From NCBI RefSeq assembly GCF_038592905.1, contig NZ_CP151943.1, forward strand, positions 5,096,501-5,160,500: a stretch of 64,000 nucleotides of DNA. The letters run 5' to 3'. The stretch comes from Neobacillus sp. FSL H8-0543 (lineage in GTDB: Bacteria > Bacillota > Bacilli > Bacillales > Cytobacillaceae). Of the stretch, positions 60,107 to 64,000 are shown one piece after another (positions within the stretch are counted from its first letter, which is position 1; each line of letters starts with the position of its first letter). The translations under genes were made by a program, and so were the position numbers. Below the pieces are notes generated by a model. It saw only the letters and a list, made by a program, of their open reading frames with translations. It was not told the origin of the DNA and searched no databases.

Positions 60107-61165
60107 ATGTCAAGCACGATGAAGGCAGCGGTATATTATGGACCTCGAGATCTAAGAGTAGATTCCGTCCCAATCCCTGAGGTTGGTCAGAATGACATCC
60201 TCTTAAAAGTAAAGTACTGCGGAATTTGTGGTTCAGATGTACATAGCTATGGAACAGGACTTTACATCAATAAAGGGCAAATAATGGGTCATGAATTTTC
60301 TGGTGAAGTGGTAAAGGTCGGTAAGAACGTAACAAATATCCGTGTAGGTGAAAGAGGAACAGGTTTTTATGCAGGTGTATGTGGGACCTGTTATTGGTGT
60401 AAAAATCATCAGCATACTCTTTGTCCTGAACTGTTCAAAAATTCAACAGGTTATGGACTACCAGGGGCCTTTGCCGAATATGTGAAAATTCCCAATGCAT
60501 TGCCGGGAATCAATTATCACCAAATCCCAGATGAAATCGATGATGTCACGGCTGCAACCATTGAACCCGTGTCGGTTTCTGCTCTTACGGTAGACCTTTG
60601 CCAACCCAAGCAAGGTGACCAAGTGGTTGTCATGGGGGCCGGTTTAATCGGAAATGTTGTCATGCAGGTGTTTAAAGCATCAACTGCCAGTAAAGTAATT
60701 GTAACGGAAGTTTCTGAAAAACGTCTACAGGCTGCCATCGAATCCGGTGCTGATATTGTTATCAATGCAGCAAGGGAGAATGTTGTGGAAAGGCTGAAAG
60801 ACCTTGTGGGGATTGGACCTTATCACTTTAATGAAGGAGCGATGGCAGATATAGTCGTCGATGCGGCAGGTGCACCATCAGCAGTAGAACAATCGTTTGA
60901 GATTGTCCGAAGTGGTGGAACGATTGCTTTTGTAGGACTCCCCGAGAATAAAGCAGCGATAGATACGACTAAAATTGTCCATAAAACCCCAAGAATCATT
61001 GGCTGTTTAGGTGGGAACTTTGTTAAAGCTATTTCACTCCTACGGGAAGGTAAAGTAAAAACGAGGCCATTGGTTTCACACACTTTTCCTTTGGAACATG
61101 CACAAGAAGCATTTGAGACGCAAATGAATCCTCATAAATCTGTAAAGGTAATGATAGAGTACTAA
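60107..61165 (+). CDS. Zinc alcohol dehydrogenase (butanediol-dehydrogenase-like)
   Basis: A 352-aa medium-chain zinc dehydrogenase. Catalytic zinc site CGICGSDVH and GHEFSGEVV; structural zinc cysteines in VCGTCYWCKNHQHTLC; NAD-binding VVMGAGLIGNVVMQ. The layout matches 2,3-butanediol and sorbitol dehydrogenases, which oxidise vicinal diols. With the AcoAB-like E1 downstream it could make an alpha-hydroxyketone or diketone that is then cleaved. Start ATG 60107 after GGGTGGTGA. Confidence 0.87.
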   Translation: MSSTMKAAVYYGPRDLRVDSVPIPEVGQNDILLKVKYCGICGSDVHSYGTGLYINKGQIMGHEFSGEVVKVGKNVTNIRVGERGTGFYAGVCGTCYWCKNHQHTLCPELFKNSTGYGLPGAFAEYVKIPNALPGINYHQIPDEIDDVTAATIEPVSVSALTVDLCQPKQGDQVVVMGAGLIGNVVMQVFKASTASKVIVTEVSEKRLQAAIESGADIVINAARENVVERLKDLVGIGPYHFNEGAMADIVVDAAGAPSAVEQSFEIVRSGGTIAFVGLPENKAAIDTTKIVHKTPRIIGCLGGNFVKAISLLREGKVKTRPLVSHTFPLEHAQEAFETQMNPHKSVKVMIEY

Positions 61166-61192
61166 ATTTATCTTTTTTAAAAGGAGAAAAAT

Positions 61193-61960
61193 ATGAGATT
61201 AAAGGGTCAAGTCGCAATTATTACAGGAGCAGGTAGTGGTCAGGGAAAAGCAGCGGCGAGATTATTTGCCAATGAAGGCGCGGTCGTCATTATTGCCGAA
61301 TGGAATGAAGAAAATGGGAAACAAGTGGAAGAGGAAATTGTTGCAAAGGGACAACAAGCCTTGTTTTTCCAAACGGATGTTTCTGATGAAGAGAATATCA
61401 TTGCCCTCGTGAATGAGGTAATGGCCCGGTATGGAAGAGTCGATGTGGTTTTCAACAATGCAGGAGTAGGATTTTCATCCTCTTCAAAATTCAAAATGGA
61501 TCGGTTAACAGATACACCATTGCAAGACTGGAACCAAATTCTAGCAATCAATTTAAATGGCGTTTATCTCCTATCAAAATATGTAATTCCTCTTATGAAA
61601 AAGCAAAATGGGGGAAGTATCATCAATAATTCCTCTTTAAATGGAATTATTGGCGTACCTGGCGCTGATGCCTATACAGCATCAAAAGGGGCTGTAGTGG
61701 CACTCACAAGGGTAATGGCAGTAGATTACGGCAAGTATAATATCCGTGTGAATTGCATATGCCCTGGAGCCATTGATACCCCAATGATCGCCGATGTATT
61801 AAAAAATGAAGCTTTTTCAACAGCCTTCACCTCCAATCCATTAAGAAGAGTCGGAAAACCAGAAGAGGTTGCTCATGCTGCATTATTCCTAGCTTCAGAT
61901 GAATCCAGCTATATTACGGGTTTGATCATGCCAGTAGACGGCGGTGTCAGTGCCCAATAG
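61193..61960 (+). CDS. SDR oxidoreductase 3
   Basis: A 255-aa short-chain dehydrogenase (ITGAGSGQGKAAARLFANEG, NNAGVG, NNSSLNGIIGVPGADAYTASK, MPVDGG). An insertion between residues 95 and 112 (SSSKFKMDRLTDTPLQDW) sets it apart from the other two. Substrate not defined. AAAAGGAG precedes ATG 61193. It ends within the leader of the E1-alpha gene. Confidence 0.87.
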   Translation: MRLKGQVAIITGAGSGQGKAAARLFANEGAVVIIAEWNEENGKQVEEEIVAKGQQALFFQTDVSDEENIIALVNEVMARYGRVDVVFNNAGVGFSSSSKFKMDRLTDTPLQDWNQILAINLNGVYLLSKYVIPLMKKQNGGSIINNSSLNGIIGVPGADAYTASKGAVVALTRVMAVDYGKYNIRVNCICPGAIDTPMIADVLKNEAFSTAFTSNPLRRVGKPEEVAHAALFLASDESSYITGLIMPVDGGVSAQ

Positions 61961-61988
61961 AGTCGAAAAATTTAAGGGAGTGAGTATT

Positions 61989-62993
61989 TTGGCTGAAATT
62001 TATAAGAAGGATATTAACCTTGGTGATTACAGTAAAGAAGATTTAATTAAGTTTTATAAAGAAATGGTTAAAATCAGGAAATTCGATGAGAATTTAATCC
62101 GTTTAATGCATGAAGGAAAGGTTTCGGGATTCTATCATTCTGGTATTGGTTCAGAGGGTCTATCCGTTGGATCCATCGTTAATAATCTTCGTGACGAGGA
62201 TTATATTTTCTACAACCACCGCGGTTGTAACCAAAAGATTGCTAAAGGGGTACCACTTTCAAAAATATATGGTGACTTTTTAGGCACGATAGAAGGAACC
62301 ACTAAAGGTCTGGGTGCAGGGATTGTCCATAGTGCTGACCCTTCACGCGGAGTGTTAGGGCAATGTGGAACAATCGGATCTCAGTTTAACATCGTTGTAG
62401 GAACCGGTTACTCCACAAAATTACAAAACACTGACCAAGTATCAGTTTGTTATTTCGGTGATGGAGCAGCATCGAGAGAACCCCTCCATGGATCACTGAA
62501 TTGGGCAGGTCTATATAAATTACCGGTTATATATATTTGTGAGAATAATGGTTATGCCATTTCTTCTACATTAGAAGAAACTCATTCGGTTAGAGAACAT
62601 ATCGCCGACTGGGCATGGGGCTATGGAATTCCAAGCTGTGTGGTCGATGGAAATGACGTTTTATTAATGAATAAGGTCGTTAAGGAAGCGATTGACAGAG
62701 CGCAAAGGGGAGAAGGTCCAACCTTTATTGAGGCACAGACTTTCCGTCACAGGGGTCATTTTGAAGGAGACGCCTATGATTATGTTGATAAAGCAGTGAT
62801 AAACGATTGGAAAGAAAACAGAGACCCAATTAAAAACTATAAAAAACTATTGCTGGAAAATGAAATTTGTACTGAAAAGGATCTCTTAAGTATTGATGAG
62901 CAACTAGACCAGGAAATTCTTGAAGCAATTAAAGTGGCAGAAGAAGCGCCGCTGCCTGATCCAAGCAGAATTTATCAAGGATTATTTGCCTAA
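61989..62993 (+). CDS. Thiamine-dependent dehydrogenase E1 alpha (AcoA/PdhA-like)
   Basis: A 334-aa E1-alpha subunit with the thiamine-diphosphate motif YFGDGAASREPLHGSLNWAG...CENNGY and the phosphorylation-loop region FRHRGHFEGD. It is nearest to acetoin dehydrogenase AcoA and branched-chain or pyruvate E1-alpha. TTG 61989 is the likely start after AAGGGAG; the longer frame from 61944 overlaps the SDR gene. With E1-beta it decarboxylates a 2-oxoacid or cleaves an acyloin and passes the acyl group to a lipoyl E2, expected just downstream of the window. Confidence 0.9.
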   Translation: MAEIYKKDINLGDYSKEDLIKFYKEMVKIRKFDENLIRLMHEGKVSGFYHSGIGSEGLSVGSIVNNLRDEDYIFYNHRGCNQKIAKGVPLSKIYGDFLGTIEGTTKGLGAGIVHSADPSRGVLGQCGTIGSQFNIVVGTGYSTKLQNTDQVSVCYFGDGAASREPLHGSLNWAGLYKLPVIYICENNGYAISSTLEETHSVREHIADWAWGYGIPSCVVDGNDVLLMNKVVKEAIDRAQRGEGPTFIEAQTFRHRGHFEGDAYDYVDKAVINDWKENRDPIKNYKKLLLENEICTEKDLLSIDEQLDQEILEAIKVAEEAPLPDPSRIYQGLFA

Positions 62994-63005
62994 GGAGGGG
63001 TAAGG

Positions 63006-64000
63006 ATGAGTACAAAAGTTAAAGTGAAAACGATTTCAATGCGTGATGCTATTATTGAAGCGTTAACTGAGGAAATGGAACGCGATGAAAAAACCGTTTT
63101 ATTTGGTGAAGACGTTGGTAAGTTCGGCGGCATTAACGCTGTTACAAAAGGTTTATATGATAAATTTGGCGGAAAAAGAGTATTTGATACGCCAATCGCT
63201 GAGACAACCATTGTTGGTGCCGCTTTAGGCATGGCTATTACTGGGTTGAGGCCGATTCCGGAATTACAATTTGGTGATTTTGTTGGGATTGCCTTTGATG
63301 AGGTATTTAACAAACTCGGAAAATGGCGTTATATGCACGGGGGGCAAATGGAGGTCCCTGTCACACTAAGGCTGCCAATTGGGATTGCTGGAGGGGCTGG
63401 TCCTGAGCACTCACAAAGCCCTCAAGCATTATTCATGCATGCCCCCGGAGTGCAAATTGCCATTCCTTCTACGCCATATGATGCTAAGGGCTTATTAAAA
63501 ACAGCCATTCGTGACAATAATGCCGTTCTCTTTTTTGAGCATAAGTTGCTATACGGAATGAAGGGCGAAGTGCCTGAGGAGGAGTACTTAATTCCATTAG
63601 GGAAGGCGGATATTAAACGTGAAGGAAGCGATGTAACAATTATCGCAACTGCACTGCAAGTTCACACTGCCTTAGATGCAGCCAAAACATTAGCAAAAGA
63701 AGGCATCCAAGTCGAAGTAGTCGATCCTCGCACACTTGCGCCTTTAGATAAAGAAACCATCCTTGGCTCCGTGAGAAAAACGGGGAGGGTTTTAATTGTT
63801 CATGAAGAACCAAAAACGGGTGGTTGCGGTGCAGAAATTGCCGCACAAATTTCAGAGGAAGCTTTATTCGACCTCCATGCTCCAATAAGAAGAATAGGAA
63901 GCCCGGATGTTCCAATCGCTCAAAGTATTTATTTAGAGCAATTCTACCGACCTAGTGAAGAACAAATAATCGAGGTAGTTAGGGAATTACTAGAATACTA
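63006..64000 (+). CDS. Thiamine-dependent dehydrogenase E1 beta (AcoB/PdhB-like), at window edge
   Basis: An open frame from ATG 63006 (behind AAGGAGGGG) runs 331 codons to the last bases, where TA at 63999-64000 is probably the start of the stop codon. Motifs: MRDAIIEALTEEMERDE, FGEDVGKFGGI, FDTPIAETTIVGAALGMA, PELQFGDF, PEHSQSPQALFMHAPG, VVDPRTLAPLD and HEEPKTGGCGAEIA, all typical of E1-beta transketolase-like subunits. The full protein appears to be present but for the final base(s) of the stop. It pairs with the alpha subunit 12 bases upstream. Confidence 0.92.
   Translation, partial: MSTKVKVKTISMRDAIIEALTEEMERDEKTVLFGEDVGKFGGINAVTKGLYDKFGGKRVFDTPIAETTIVGAALGMAITGLRPIPELQFGDFVGIAFDEVFNKLGKWRYMHGGQMEVPVTLRLPIGIAGGAGPEHSQSPQALFMHAPGVQIAIPSTPYDAKGLLKTAIRDNNAVLFFEHKLLYGMKGEVPEEEYLIPLGKADIKREGSDVTIIATALQVHTALDAAKTLAKEGIQVEVVDPRTLAPLDKETILGSVRKTGRVLIVHEEPKTGGCGAEIAAQISEEALFDLHAPIRRIGSPDVPIAQSIYLEQFYRPSEEQIIEVVRELLEY

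Overview
The window looks like a chromosomal segment of a low-GC Gram-positive bacterium of the Bacillaceae (Bacillus/Neobacillus-like; genus not resolvable from this sequence alone). The signs are strong AGGAGG-type ribosome binding sites, frequent TTG starts, a proline-type T-box leader before proBA, CcpA-box (cre) matches, a DeoR/SorC regulator very like that of B. subtilis, and a piece of a Bacillus interspersed repeat. No rRNA, tRNA, phage, insertion sequence or CRISPR array was seen.

Layout. 1-540: end of an unidentified gene, then a 52-bp tandem repeat array. 967-11648: reductive pyrimidine degradation (PreT, PreA, dihydropyrimidinase, NCS1 permease, PucR-type activator, CoA-acylating semialdehyde dehydrogenase, omega-aminotransferase); the N-carbamoyl-beta-alanine amidohydrolase step is not present. 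11853-19514: a compact bacterial microcompartment (BMC) operon under a DeoR-like regulator: PduL, a 243-aa unknown, three BMC-P vertex proteins, two BMC-H shell proteins, CoA-acylating aldehyde dehydrogenase, triosephosphate isomerase, an RpiB-like protein and deoxyribose-phosphate aldolase. Five of these carry N-terminal amphipathic helices that look like encapsulation peptides. It resembles the loci called 'sugar phosphate utilizing' BMCs. Next to the pyrimidine genes it suggests scavenging of both halves of pyrimidine deoxyribonucleosides.

19568-41358: mostly housekeeping or accessory genes: small XRE regulator, Upf1-like helicase, a second 52-bp repeat array, MFS transporter, T-box-proBA, PD-(D/E)XK nuclease/XPD-like helicase fusion, SatD-like/DUF3307 pair behind a large palindrome, feoA with a feoB split into two genes, PfpI-like protein, DUF1292 protein, a small secreted protein, an aldehyde dehydrogenase, and a two-component system divergent from an ABC exporter, with four 11-bp-phased half-sites between them.

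41370-64000: a TetR-controlled carboxylic-acid catabolic region: acyl-CoA ligase, APH-type kinase, small partner-like protein, three acyl-CoA dehydrogenases, a complete Liv-type ABC importer, alpha-methylacyl-CoA racemase-like protein, two crotonase-family enzymes, two quinone-reductase-like MDRs, three SDRs, a zinc alcohol dehydrogenase and an AcoAB-like thiamine-dependent E1 pair whose beta gene runs to the window edge. Kinase + small protein + ACAD10/11-type dehydrogenase parallels the Pseudomonas lva (levulinate/4-hydroxyacid) pathway, while the racemase and HSD10-like SDR point to a methyl-branched substrate. The actual substrate is not known.

Starts were chosen by ribosome-binding-site spacing, so several genes here begin later than the longest open frame. 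All family assignments are by recognition of motifs, without database searches.
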